From NCBI GenBank assembly GCA_963839285.1, contig CAWIUN010000029.1, forward strand, positions 109,868 to 173,867: a DNA stretch of 64,000 bases. Reading direction: 5' to 3'. This DNA comes from DASSSQ01 sp963839285 (GTDB taxonomy: Bacteria; Actinomycetota; Thermoleophilia; Gaiellales; Gaiellaceae). Numbering within the stretch: position 1 is the stretch's first letter; the number at the start of each line of letters is the position of its first letter. The notes beneath the pieces are model-generated. The model had not been told where the DNA came from and ran no database searches. It saw nothing but the letters and a program-made list of their open reading frames with translations. Below, one piece after another: positions 27,697 to 37,520 of the stretch. Made by a program: the position numbers and the translations under genes.

Positions 27697-28535
27697 GCGC
27701 CGACGCGGGCGGCAACCTGCTCGTCGCCGAGGCGGTGCGCAAGGAGTTCGGCGGCCTCACCGCCGTCAACGACGTCGACTTCGTCGTCCCCGAGGGCAAG
27801 ATCGTCAGCCTGATCGGCCCGAACGGCGCCGGCAAGACGACGTTCTTCAACATGCTGACCGGCGTCTACCAGCCGACCGGCGGCACGATCACCTTCCTCG
27901 GCCAGGACGTGACCGGCAAGCCGCCGCACGCGATCACGCAGCGCGGGATCGGGCGCACGTTCCAGAACATCCGCCTCTTCCGCAACATGACCGCGCTCGA
28001 GAACGTGCTCGTCGGCATGCACGGACGGCTGCGCGGCGGCATCCTCGCCAGCATCCTCCGGACGCCCGGGGTGCGCCGCGAGGAGAAGGGCGCGGCGGAG
28101 CGGGGCCGCGAGCTGCTCGAGCTCTCCGGCCTCCGCGGCAAGGCCGAGGTGGCCGCGTCGAGCCTCTCCTACGGCGACCAGCGCCGCCTCGAGGTCGCGC
28201 GCGCGCTCGCGACCGAGCCGAAGCTGCTGCTGCTCGACGAGCCGACGGCGGGCATGAACCCGCAGGAGTCGGCCGCGTTCACCGACTTCGTCGACAGGCT
28301 GCGCCGCGAGCACGGGCTCTCGATCCTGATGATCGAGCACGACATGCGCGTCGTCATGGGCGTCTCCGACCGCGTCACCGTCTTCGACTACGGCGAGAAG
28401 ATCGCCGAGGGGACGCCGCGCGAGGTGCAGCAGAACACGCGCGTGATCGAGGCCTACCTCGGCGCCGCGGCGGTCGCCGACATCGAGAAGCAGAACCGCC
28501 TGCGCGCGGAGCGGGAGGGGGAGGCGACCACGTGA
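27693..28535 (+). CDS. livG: Branched-chain amino acid ABC ATPase LivG
   Basis: 280 residues. Walker A is GPNGAGKTT, the LivG-type Q-loop region is GIGRTFQNIRLFRNMTALEN, the signature is SLSYGDQRRLEVARAL (SYGDQ instead of LSGGQ, normal for LivG), and Walker B is LLLLDEPTAGMNPQE. A ~25-residue C-terminal tail follows YLGAA. GTG 27693 overlaps the livM stop by 4 nt and its own stop overlaps livF. Confidence 0.95.
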   Translation: MSADAGGNLLVAEAVRKEFGGLTAVNDVDFVVPEGKIVSLIGPNGAGKTTFFNMLTGVYQPTGGTITFLGQDVTGKPPHAITQRGIGRTFQNIRLFRNMTALENVLVGMHGRLRGGILASILRTPGVRREEKGAAERGRELLELSGLRGKAEVAASSLSYGDQRRLEVARALATEPKLLLLDEPTAGMNPQESAAFTDFVDRLRREHGLSILMIEHDMRVVMGVSDRVTVFDYGEKIAEGTPREVQQNTRVIEAYLGAAAVADIEKQNRLRAEREGEATT

Positions 28536-29257
28536 GCCCGCAGCTGATCCTCGAGCTCGACGACGTCCACACCTACTACGGCTCGATCCACGCGCTCAAG
28601 GGCGTGACGCTCGAGGTGCGCGAGGGCGAGATCGTGACGCTGATCGGCGCGAACGGCGCCGGCAAGACGACGACGCTGCGCTCGATCATGCAGATCAACA
28701 AGGCGCGCCGCGGCCGGATCCGCTTCCAGGGCGAGGACATCACGACGACGGCGCCGCACCGGATCGTCAAGCAGGGGATCGCCCAGTCGCCCGAGGGCCG
28801 GCGGCTCTTCCCGCGGATGAGCGTGACCGAGAACCTCGAGATGGGCGCCTTCCAGCGCACCGACCGCGCCGGGATCAAGGAGGACATGGACCGGGTCTTC
28901 GACCTCTTCCCGCGCCTCGCCGAGCGCCGCCACCAGAAGGCGGGGACGATGTCGGGCGGCGAGCAGCAGATGTGCGCGATCGGCCGCGCGCTGATGGCGA
29001 GGCCGAAGCTGCTGCTCCTGGACGAGCCCTCGATGGGCCTCGCGCCGATCTTCGTCGAGCGGATCTTCGAGACGGTCGTCGAGGTCAACAAGCAGGGGAC
29101 GCCGATCCTGCTCGTCGAGCAGAACGCGCTGATGGCGCTCGACGTCGCCAGCCGCGGCTACGTGCTCGAGACCGGCACGATCGCGCTCGCCGACGACGCG
29201 AAGGCGCTGCGCGAGAACGAGCAGGTGCGGAAGACGTACCTCGGCGAAGGCGACTGA
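28532..29257 (+). CDS. livF: Branched-chain amino acid ABC ATPase LivF
   Basis: 241 residues. Walker A is GANGAGKTTTLRSIM, LivF-typical GIAQSPEGRRLFPRMSVTEN follows, the signature is TMSGGEQQMCAIGRAL, Walker B is LLLLDEPSMGLAPIF, and the H-loop segment is ILLVEQNALMALDVASRGY. It ends VRKTYLGEGD. It is the last gene of livKHMGF; there is no clear hairpin in the ~200 bp before the next gene. Confidence 0.95.
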   Translation: MSPQLILELDDVHTYYGSIHALKGVTLEVREGEIVTLIGANGAGKTTTLRSIMQINKARRGRIRFQGEDITTTAPHRIVKQGIAQSPEGRRLFPRMSVTENLEMGAFQRTDRAGIKEDMDRVFDLFPRLAERRHQKAGTMSGGEQQMCAIGRALMARPKLLLLDEPSMGLAPIFVERIFETVVEVNKQGTPILLVEQNALMALDVASRGYVLETGTIALADDAKALRENEQVRKTYLGEGD

Positions 29258-29463
29258 CCGCCGCCGGGCCGCCCGCGGCGACGGCGGTTCGCTGCGCTCG
29301 ACCGCGCCGGCGCGCTCCTCGATCGTGACGCCGCGGCGCCGCGCGCCGTCGATGCTTCCGCGTGATCGTCGCCGACGCGCTGCTCGACCTCTCGCAGCAG
29401 CGGCGCGGCGAGCCGCGGCGAGTCGGCCGCCGCGGCCGGCCGTAACGGCTACCGTCGGTCTCG

Positions 29464-30072
29464 ATGGACCGGCACGACTGGGACCGCCGCTACGCGGAGC
29501 GCGAGCTCGTCTGGTCGGCCGGGCCGAACCGCTTCCTCGTCGCCGAGACCGAGACGCTCGAGCCGGGACGCGCGCTCGACCTCGCCTGCGGCGAGGGCCG
29601 CAACGCGATCTGGCTCGCCGAGCGCGGCTGGCAGGTGACGGGCGTCGACTTCTCGGAGGTCGCGGTCGAGAAGGCGCGCCGGCTCGCGGCCGCGCGCGGC
29701 GTCGAGGCCCGCTTCGAGGCAGTCGACCTGCTCGAGTGGGAGCCGCCGGCGCAGTCCTTCGAGCTGGTGCTGCTCTTCTACCTGCAGGTCGAGGCGGCGG
29801 CGCTCCGGACGGTGCTCGGCCGCGCGGCGCGCGCCGTCGCGCCGGGCGGCACCTTCCTGCTCGTCGGGCACCACTCCCGCAACCTCGCCGAGGGCTGGGG
29901 CGGGCCGAGCGACCCGAGCGTGCTCTACGGCGAGGACGACGTCGTGCCGGAGCTCGCCGGGCTCGAGGTCGAGCGGGCCGGAGCGGTGCCGCGCCCGGTC
30001 GAGGAGGAGGGCGCGACCGCGGTCGACGTGCTCGTCCGCGCCAGAGCGCCGATCCGGGCCGGGCGTCCCTAG
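29464..30072 (+). CDS. SAM-dependent methyltransferase, TehB-like
   Basis: 202 residues of a class I methyltransferase. Motif I is ALDLACGEGRNAIWLAERGW, the adenosine-binding acidic residue is in VTGVDFSEVAVEKAR, and VDLLEWEPP and FELVLLFYLQVE follow. The opening WDRRYAERELVWSAGPN is typical of the TehB/tellurite-resistance-like and related small-molecule methyltransferases. Substrate unknown. ATG 29464 lies 8 nt after TACCGT, another likely leaderless start. Confidence 0.85.
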   Translation: MDRHDWDRRYAERELVWSAGPNRFLVAETETLEPGRALDLACGEGRNAIWLAERGWQVTGVDFSEVAVEKARRLAAARGVEARFEAVDLLEWEPPAQSFELVLLFYLQVEAAALRTVLGRAARAVAPGGTFLLVGHHSRNLAEGWGGPSDPSVLYGEDDVVPELAGLEVERAGAVPRPVEEEGATAVDVLVRARAPIRAGRP

Positions 30073-30083
30073 CGCGTCGAGCC

Positions 30084-30557
30084 CTACCGCTCGCGCCGCT
30101 TCGCGGCCTCGATGATCCGTTCGGCCTCTGCGCGGTTGCCGAAGCCGTGCGTCTCGGTCTTCTTGTGCTCGAGGTCCTTGTAGACCTGGAAGAAGTGCTC
30201 GATCTCGTTGCGGAGGTCGGGCGGGATGTCGTGGACGTCCGAGACGCGTGACCAGCCCGGGTCCTTCAGCGGCACGAAGATCACCTTCGCGTCCGGCCCC
30301 GCCTCGTCGGTCATGTGGAAGACGCCGACGGCGCGGCCGCGGATCCGGCAGCCGGGGAAGGTCGGCTCGCCGACGAGCACGAGCGCGTCGAGCGGGTCGC
30401 CGTCCTCGGCGATCGTGCCCTCGACGTAGCCGTAGTCGGCCGGGTAGCTCATCGAGGTGAAGAGCCGCCGGTCGAGCACGATCGCGCCGAGCTCCTCGTC
30501 GAACTCGTACTTGTTGCGCGAGCCGGACGGGATCTCGACGAAGACGACCTCGGGCAT
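30084..30557 (-). CDS. ppa: Inorganic pyrophosphatase, family I
   Basis: 157 residues, the usual bacterial length. It has FVEIPSGSRNKYEFDEELG, then SYPADYGYVEGTIAEDGDPLDALV (the signature with metal-binding Asp residues) and KDPGWSRVSDVHDIPPDL. It hydrolyses PPi made in biosynthesis. Its activity would compete with the PPi-type phosphofructokinase coded 7 kb upstream. ATG 30557 lies 7 nt after TACAGT. Confidence 0.96.
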   Translation of the reverse strand: MPEVVFVEIPSGSRNKYEFDEELGAIVLDRRLFTSMSYPADYGYVEGTIAEDGDPLDALVLVGEPTFPGCRIRGRAVGVFHMTDEAGPDAKVIFVPLKDPGWSRVSDVHDIPPDLRNEIEHFFQVYKDLEHKKTETHGFGNRAEAERIIEAAKRRER

Positions 30558-30564
30558 CGGCTGC

Positions 30565-30570
30565 ACTGTA
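30565..30570 (-). promoter_or_regulatory. -10 hexamer of ppa (leaderless)
   Basis: TACAGT on the minus strand ends 7 nt before ATG 30557, with no ribosome-binding site between them. Confidence 0.5.
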
Positions 30571-30697
30571 CGCGAGTCGCGCGCCCGGCCTTCGGCGACG
30601 ATCAGCGCGTGGCGTCTCCGAGATCGGTCGAGCTCGTCGATCGCCGGGCCGAGCTCGAGCTCCCGCGGGATCGTCCGGCTGCGGCGTCCGTGAGCGC

Positions 30698-32185
30698 TCA
30701 GTCGCCGACGAGCAGCGGGAAGTAGGGCGGCGCGAGCAGGAAGCCGATGTGCGGCCGGCCGCCGGTGCGGCCGGCCGCCATCTCGAGCGCCGGCGCCAGG
30801 CCGTGCGTCGGGACGAAGCCGAGCTGCCGGGCGGCGACGGCGTCGCGGCAGCCGGCGACGAGGACGGCGCCCGCGCGCTCGACCACCGGGACGCACGCCT
30901 CCCACTCGGCGACCGGCAGCAGCGGGTGGCAGGTGCGCCCGCGGCGGTAGTCGGCGATCGCCTCCGCGTCGTCGGCGGCGGCCCGGGCCGCGAGCTCGAG
31001 ACCGGCGGGGTCGCGGGCGAAGGAGGGATCGCGGAAGAGCTGCCGGTACGGGTGCTGCGTCGGGACGGCGAAGGTGCGGCGCAGGTGGTGGAGCAGGATC
31101 ACCGTGCCGCCCTCGACGAGCGGCTGGCCGCCGCGCCAGAGCCTGAGCGCCAGCCCGAGCGCCAGGTACGCGGCGGCGACGGGATTCGGTCGCTCCCGGG
31201 GCATCGTCGCGGTCGTCGGCGGCACCCCGACGACGACCGCGTCGAGCGGGCCCGGCAGCCGCGCCGCCCGCAGCTCGATCGCGCGCAGGAGCGCCTCCGC
31301 GTGGGCGACCGACGGCGTGCCGCCGAGCACCGCGAAGGCGCGCAGCTCGACGTGCAGCCTGTGCAGGAGGCTCAGCCGGAGCGGTTGCGGCACGAACGAG
31401 AGCGCGCGGGCCGCTCTCGACGCCGCGATCCGGTCGACCGCCTCCTCGTCGTGCGGGTAGCCGCGGAGCGCGCCGGTCGCGAGCGGGTTGTTGAGCGCGA
31501 GCGAGACGCCGAGGAGCGGCACGCGCGCCTGCAGCAGCCGCTCCAGCTCGACCGCGCGGCGCCAGAGCGGCGAGGTCGCCGGCTCGAGCAGCGAGGCGGC
31601 CCCGCCCCCGAGCAAGGCCTCGGCGCCGGCGGCCGCGAGCAGGGCGGCCGGGCCGCCGTGGCGGACGCTCTCGGCGGCGCTGACGACGACGACGGCGTCG
31701 GTCTCGACGAGCGCCGGGTTGACCCGCAGCCCCTCGCCGAGCTCGACGAGCGCCTCGTGCTCGACGTCGTGGACGACGACCCGGCCGCGGAAGCGCCGGC
31801 GGAACTCCGGGGCGACGAGCGCGCCGATCTCCCGCGGGGACGCGCGGCGCTGCAGGCCGCCGGCGACGAGGATCGTCTGCCGCTCGAGCGGGACGCCGCA
31901 GCGCTCGAGCTCGTCGACGGCGGCCGCGATCGCCTCCTCGCGCGGGTCGTCGGCCGAGCCCGGGATCGGCAGCGCGGGCGGCTCGACCACGATCGTCACC
32001 CGCCCGCCCGCCGGCACGAGCTCCGACAGCGGCGGCCCGGCGAGCGGGTAGCGGAGCGCCTCGAGGACCGCGTTGCCGACGTCGGCGATCGTCGCGGCCG
32101 GCGGCGGCGGGTGCAGCACCGTCGCGCCCGGCGGCACCTGGGCGAACTGGACGCGCGGGCCGGCGAGGAGCGGCACCCGCCGCAT
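30698..32185 (-). CDS. LarA-like (nickel-pincer lactate racemase family) protein
   Basis: 495 residues resembling the LarA/DUF2088 family. The N-terminal domain has ATIADVGNAVLEALRYPLAG then GGRVTIVVEPPALPIPG; the usual SDxTRPxP is altered to EPPALPIP. Later segments are RRFRGRVVVHDVEHEALVEL (His-rich region where LarA holds substrate/cofactor) and TVILLHHLRRTFAVPTQHPY. Known members racemise or epimerise alpha-hydroxy acids with a nickel-pincer nucleotide made by LarBCE; no larB, larC or larE is in the window. It overlaps the upstream GNAT by 3 nt. Confidence 0.7.
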   Translation of the reverse strand: MRRVPLLAGPRVQFAQVPPGATVLHPPPPAATIADVGNAVLEALRYPLAGPPLSELVPAGGRVTIVVEPPALPIPGSADDPREEAIAAAVDELERCGVPLERQTILVAGGLQRRASPREIGALVAPEFRRRFRGRVVVHDVEHEALVELGEGLRVNPALVETDAVVVVSAAESVRHGGPAALLAAAGAEALLGGGAASLLEPATSPLWRRAVELERLLQARVPLLGVSLALNNPLATGALRGYPHDEEAVDRIAASRAARALSFVPQPLRLSLLHRLHVELRAFAVLGGTPSVAHAEALLRAIELRAARLPGPLDAVVVGVPPTTATMPRERPNPVAAAYLALGLALRLWRGGQPLVEGGTVILLHHLRRTFAVPTQHPYRQLFRDPSFARDPAGLELAARAAADDAEAIADYRRGRTCHPLLPVAEWEACVPVVERAGAVLVAGCRDAVAARQLGFVPTHGLAPALEMAAGRTGGRPHIGFLLAPPYFPLLVGD

Positions 32186-32953
32186 CAGCGGGCGACGAAG
32201 CGGTGCAGTCGATAGCGGACGGGGCGGAAGCCCCGGGCCGTCCAGAAGCGCGACGCGACCGGGTTGGTCGAGCGCCAGTCGGTCGAGAGGCGGCGGTAGC
32301 CGTGCTCGTGCGCCCAGCCCATCCCGGCCTCGAAGAGCGCGAGGCCGACGCCGCGGCCGCGCACCTCCGGCCGGGTCGCGGCCACCGCCAGGTTGACCTC
32401 CTCCGCATCGACCCGGTAGAAGGCGGCGATCCCCGCCGGGCGCCCGTCGAGGTCGGCGGCCAGGAGCGCGCCGAGGTCGGGATCGTCGAGCTCGGCTTCC
32501 CAGAGCTCGCGCAGCGTCTCCGGCGCGCGGGGCGGGAAGCCCGACCAGACGGGCGGGCCGACCTGCAGCTGCGCGATCAGGTCGCCGAGCGCGGCCGCGT
32601 CCTCGGGCGTGCCCGGCCGTACGAGCCCTTGTGACGAAATGTCACTTGGCCGGACCGGCTGCTCCGCGTAGACCTGCTGGCGCCCGAAGCAGAGCGCGAA
32701 CCAGGCCGCGAGGCCCGCCTCGTCGTCGGCGGCGACCTCGACCTGGTGCGAGACGTAGCCGTCGGCGACCCAGGGCGCGGCGGCGAGGGCGTAGAGGTCG
32801 GCGAGGAGCGCCGCGTCCCCGCCCGCGGCGATCCAGGCCTGCCGGCCGAGCGACCTCGTGGTCGCGCAGCTCGCCCGTCAGCCTGGCGACCTCGTCGCCG
32901 TCCCGCAGCGCCACCGCGCCGCCGTCGATCTCCTCGAAGCGCACGTGCGACAT
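32185..32953 (-). CDS. Two-part GNAT acetyltransferase (one frame shift)
   Basis: About 255 residues after correcting one base near 32860. The N-terminal ~115 residues form a degenerate GNAT-like half (MSHVRFEEIDGGAVALRDGD ... WFALCFGRQQVYAEQ). The C-terminal half is a working-looking GNAT domain: VNLAVAATRPEVRGRGVGL is the acetyl-CoA loop and TDWRSTNPVASRFWTARGF the late helix. Between them, at 32628-32649, sits one of the GTGAC/GTCAC palindromic repeats, read here as PSDISSQGL. The stop overlaps the LarA-like start. Confidence 0.8.
32628..32649 (-). repeat. Dispersed palindromic repeat, copy 1 (inside GNAT gene)
   Basis: CTTGTGACGAAATGTCACTT on the plus strand, then GG: perfect GTGAC/GTCAC arms with a 5-nt centre and AAG/CTT flanks. 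It is read in frame on the minus strand as SDISSQG, in the linker between the two halves of the protein. Confidence 0.7.
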
Positions 32954-32978
32954 CGCGCCCGGACGATACCGTTGCCCT

Positions 32979-35552
32979 GTGAGCCCGAAGACGCTGACCG
33001 GCGAGGAGCTCGATCTCGACGACGCCCCCGCGCGCGACTCGGCCCTCTTCCTCGTCGACGGCAACAACCTCGCCTACCGCGCCTTCTTCGCCCTGCCGGA
33101 GGAGCTGGCGACGAGCGAGGGGTTCCCGACGAACGCGCTGCTCGGCTTCACCAACATGCTCTTCAAGCTGCTCGCCGACTACCGGCCGAAGGGCGTCGCC
33201 GTCGCCTGGGACACGCGGCCGGTGCACCGCGCGGCCGAGGCGGAGGCGGCCGAGGTCGTCTACAAGGAGGGCCGCCGGCCGATGCCGGACCTGCTGCGCG
33301 AGCAGTTCCCGCACTTCCGCCCGATCGTCGAGGCCTTCGGCTACCGGAACCTCGAGTTCGAGGGCTGGGAGGCCGACGACGTGATCGCGACGCTCGCGAC
33401 CCGCGCCGACACGCGCCGGGATCAAGACGACCGTCGTCTCGACCGACCGGGACGCCTTCCAGCTCGTCTCGCCGAACGTCCGCCTGATGATGACCCCGCG
33501 CGGGGTCGCGGACGTGAACGTCTACACGCCGGAGCGCGTCGAGGCCCGCTACGGCATCCCGCCCGAGAAGGTGCCGGACTTCATCGGCCTCAAGGGGGAC
33601 ACCTCCGACAACATCCCCGGCGTCCCCGGGATCGGCGACAAGACCGCCGGCCAGCTGGTCGCGCAGTACGGCTCGCTCGAGGCGGTGATCGAGCACGCCG
33701 AGGAGCTCTCGCCCGCGCGGCGCAAGAACATCCTCGAGCACGCAGATCAGGCGCGCGTCTCGAAGCAGCTCGCGACGATGCGCCGCGACCTCGAGATCGA
33801 CTGCGACCCGGACGAGCTCGTGCTCAGCCCGCCGGACCGCTCGCGGCTGAAGGAGATCTTCCGCCGCTTCGAGTTCCGGGCGCTCCTGAACCGCGTCGAC
33901 GAGCTCGACGAGGCGGTGCCGGCCGCGCCGTCGCTGCAGGTGACCGGCGTCGAGGTGCCGTGGCGCGAGGGAGCAAGTGACTTTTCGTCACAAGGTGTGG
34001 TGGCGGTGGCCTGCGACGACGACCGGATCGCCGTCGCGACGACCGAGGAGGTCGTCGTCTCGCCGCGGCCGGAGCGGCTCGACGGGGCAGCTCGCTCGCG
34101 CACGACGCGAAGGCGCTCCGGATCGCCGAGCCCGTCGACGACACGATGATCCTGGCGTACCTGATCGAGCCGGGCCGCGCCTCCTACGAGCTCGACGACC
34201 TCGCCGCCGAGTACGGGCTCGAGCTCGTGCCCGAGCCGGCCGCCGAGGAGGAGACGGCCGCGCTCGTCCGCCGCGCCGCCGCGACGCTGCGCCTGCGCGA
34301 GCCGATGCTCGAGCGCGTCCGCGAGCGCGGCTCCGAGCACCTCTACCGCGAGATCGAGCTGCCGCTCGTCGGCGTCCTCGCCGCGATGGAGGACGCCGGG
34401 GTCAGGATCGACACCTACCGGATGGGCGAGATCACCGCGCGCCTCGCCGACCGGGTCGAGGAGCTCGAGTCGACCGCCTTCGAGCTGGCGGGCGAGGAGT
34501 TCATGCTCGGCTCGACCCAGCAGGTGGCGCGGATCCTGTTCGAGAAGCTCGAGCTGACGCCGGGCCGCAAGGGCAAGACCGGCTACTCGACCGACACGCG
34601 CGTGCTCCGCTCGATCCGCTCCGAGCACGCGATCGTGCCGGTGCTCGAGGAGTGGCGGGAGTACTCGAAGCTGCTCAACACCTACCTGCAGCCGCTGCCG
34701 ACGCTGCTCGGCCCGGACGGGCGGCTGCACACGACCTTCAACCAGACCGTCGCCGCGACCGGGCGGCTCTCGACCTCGAACCCGAACCTGCAGGCGATCC
34801 CGATCCGCACCGACCTCGGCCGCGAGATCCGCTCGGCCTTCGTCGCCGAGGAGGGCCACCGCCTGATCTCGGCCGACTACAGCCAGGTCGAGCTGCGGAT
34901 CCTGGCCCACGTCTCGGGCGAGCCGGTGCTGCGCGAGGCGTTCGAGCGCGGCGAGGACATCCACACGCGGACCGCCGCGGAGGTGCTCGGCAAGGACCCG
35001 GCCACGCTGACGAAGGACGAGCGGAACGTGGCCAAGATGGTCAACTTCGGGATCATCTACGGCATCTCCGCCTTCGGCCTCTCGGAGAACCTCGAGATCC
35101 CGCGCGACGAGGCGCAGGTCTACATCGACACCTACCTGGCGCGGTTCCCGCGCGTGCAGGACCTGATCCAGCGGACGATCGAGCAGGCGAAGCGCGACGG
35201 CTACGTGACGACCCTGCTCGGCCGCCGTCGCCCGGTGCCGGAGATCCGCGCCTCCAACCGGCAGACGCGCTCGCTCGGGGAGCGGCTCGCCGTCAACTCG
35301 GTCATGCAGGGCACCGCCGCCGACGTGATCAAGGTCGCGATGGTGCGGATCCACGAGCGCCTGCGCCGCGAGGGGAGGGGCGCGCGCCTGGTGCTGCAGG
35401 TGCACGACGAGCTGCTGCTCGAGGTGCCCGACCCGGAGCTCTCGAAGGTGCGCGAGCTCGTCCGCGAGGAGCTCGTCGGCGCCTACCCGCTCGACCCGCC
35501 GCTCGCGGTCGACGTCGGCTCCGGCGACGACTGGAACGAGGCGAAGAGCTGA
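32979..35552 (+). CDS. polA: DNA polymerase I (two frame shifts)
   Basis: About 857 residues. The 5'-3' exonuclease (residues ~18-290) has ALFLVDGNNLAYRAFFAL, GWEADDVIATLAT and GDTSDNIPGVPGIGDKT. The middle domain lacks the DEDD proofreading residues. The polymerase has motif A LISADYSQVELRILAHVSGE, motif B RNVAKMVNFGIIYG and motif C VLQVHDELLLEV. The frame breaks near 33415 (one extra base) and near 34090 (one missing or two extra). A palindromic repeat is inserted in frame near residue 332 (SDFSSQG). GTG 32979 lies 6-8 nt after a GATACCGT element and is divergent from the GNAT gene. Confidence 0.94.
33974..33995 (+). repeat. Dispersed palindromic repeat, copy 2 (inside polA)
   Basis: CAAGTGACTTTTCGTCACAA then GG. 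Read in the polA frame as SDFSSQG, between the 5' exonuclease and the degenerate 3' exonuclease domain. The coding-strand sequence differs from the GNAT copy by one base in the core (ACTTTTC versus ACATTTC). Confidence 0.72.
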
Positions 35553-35567
35553 TTCCGCGTCGGTCGG

Positions 35568-35598
35568 GTGACGATCCCGTCACGATTCCGATATCGGA
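35568..35598. repeat. Two adjacent palindromes after polA
   Basis: GTGACG-ATCC-CGTCAC (35568-35583) is followed by TCCGATATCGGA (35587-35598). The first has the same arm sequence as the dispersed repeat family but a different centre and flanks. The pair starts 15 nt after the polA stop and could end its transcript or regulate the 5'-nucleotidase gene. Confidence 0.4.
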
Positions 35599-35690
35599 TC
35601 TTCCACTGTCCTGAAAGGCCGGTTAGGATCGGTCGCGCGGCTCCCGCAGAGCCGTTCCCGTCAGGGGATTACTGAGGAGAGGGGAACCAC

Positions 35691-37426
35691 ATGACACGAC
35701 TTGCCGCACTCGCGGCGCTGGTCGTCGCGCTGCTCGTCTTCGCCGTGCCGGCGCTCGCCGCCGGCCCGCCGACGATGAAGGCGCCGACACACGTCCAGCT
35801 GCTGGCGATCAACGACTTCCACGGCAACCTCCAGCCGCCGAGCGGCTCGAGCGGACGCATCCCGTCGGCTACGATCGCCGCCAACGGCGAACAGGGTGCC
35901 GTCGTCAACGCCGACGCCGGAGGCGTCGAGTACCTGTCGACGTGGATCAAGACGCTGCGGACGCAGAACGCGAACACGATCACGGTCGGCGCCGGCGACC
36001 TGATCGGCGCCAGCCCGCTGATCTCGGGACTCTTCCACGACGAGCCGACGATCGAGGCGATGAACGCGATCGGCCTCGACGTCACCGGCGTCGGGAACCA
36101 CGAGTTCGACGAGGGCGTCGACGAGCTGCTGCGGATGCAGAACGGCGGCTGCACGTCCGACCCGACGACGTGCGTCGGCGGCCCGTTCGGCGGCTCGCTC
36201 TTCCAGTACCTCGCCGCGAACGTGGTCTACGCAGGGCACGAACGACACGATCCTGCCGCCCTACGAGATCAAGCAGGTCGGCCGGGCGAAGATCGCCTTC
36301 ATCGGCCTGACGCTCGAGGGGACGCCGCTGATCGTCACGCCCGCCGGCGTCGCCGGGCTCGTGTTCAAGCCGGAGATCGGGACGGTCAACGCGCTCGTCG
36401 CGAAGCTCCGCAACGACGAGGGCATCCGCGCGTTCGTCGTGCTCATCCACCAGGGCGGGCAGCAGAACGGGCCGTTCCCGCTCAAGTATCAGGACGTGAA
36501 TCGCTGCGACAACTTCAGCGGCGCCATCAAGCCGATCGTCGAGGGGCTCGACACCGACGTCGACCTCGTCGTCTCGGCGCACACGCACCAGCCGTACATC
36601 TGCAAGTTCAACGGGATCACGACCACGAGCGCCTCGTCGTTCGGGCGCCTGATCACGAAGATCGACCTGACGATCGACCAGGGTCAGGGTCAGGTCCACG
36701 ACGTGTCCGCCCGGAACGTGATCGTGACGCGGGACGTCCCGAAGGATCCGGCCGAGACGGCGATCATCGCGAAGTACGACGCGCTCTCCGGCCCGATCGC
36801 GAACCGCGTCGTCGGCTCGCAGACCGCCACGATCACTCGTGACGGCCAACGACGCCGGCGAATCGGCGCTCGGCGACGTGATCGCGGACGCCCAGCTCGC
36901 GTCGACCTCGCCGACCGACTTCGGCGGCGCCGTCGTCGCGTTCATGAACCCGGGCGGCATCCGCGCCGACCTCGTCTGCAGCACGACCTGCAGCGCGGCC
37001 AGCCCGGCTCCGGTCACCTACAGCCAGCTCTTCGCGGTGCAGCCGTTCAACAACGTCATGACCGTGAAGACGATGACCGGCGACATGATCTACCGGCTGC
37101 TCGAGCAGCAGTGGGACAACCCGAACCCGGGTGAGACCCGGTTCCTGCAGGTCTCGAACGGCTTCACCTACTCGTGGTCGTCGGCGACCGTCCCGCACGT
37201 GGTGCCGAACTCGGTCGAGATCGGCGGCGCCCCCGTCGGCATGACCACGACCTACCGGGTGGCGATGAACAACTTCCTCGAGTCGGGCGGCGACGGCTTC
37301 TCCGTCTTCAAGGAGGGGACCGACCCGCTCGGCGGTGAGATCGACCTGGATGCGCTCGTGAACTACTTCATGGCGAGCTCGCCGGTCGGTCCGGGCCCGC
37401 AGGACCGGATCATCAAGGTCGGCTAG
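35691..37426 (+). CDS. Secreted 5'-nucleotidase / metallophosphoesterase, UshA-like (two frame shifts)
   Basis: About 578 residues with a signal peptide (LAALAALVVALLVFAVPALA). The N-terminal metallophosphatase has LLAINDFHGNLQPP, VGAGDLIGASP, GVGNHEFDEG and VVSAHTHQPY (dinuclear metal ligands). The C-terminal substrate domain has VVAFMNPGGIRADL, FAVQPFNNVMTVKTMTGDM and YRVAMNNFLESGGDGF. Extra bases near 36236 and 36832 break the frame. It dephosphorylates extracellular nucleotides to recover phosphate and nucleosides. A GAGGAGAGGGGA leader precedes ATG 35691. Confidence 0.92.
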
Positions 37427-37440
37427 CGGCCTCGTGCGGA

Positions 37441-37475
37441 CGGGCCGGATCCGGGCGGCGCTCGGATCCGGCCCG
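37441..37475 (+). terminator. Strong hairpin after the 5'-nucleotidase
   Basis: A 13-bp perfect stem (CGGGCCGGATCCG and its complement) with a 9-nt loop, 14 nt after the stop codon. It lacks a T-tract, as is usual for high-GC actinobacterial hairpin terminators. Confidence 0.65.
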
Positions 37476-37520
37476 CGCCGCGCGCTCCGCGTGCCGAGGG
37501 GTCAAACGATTGGAGGAAGC

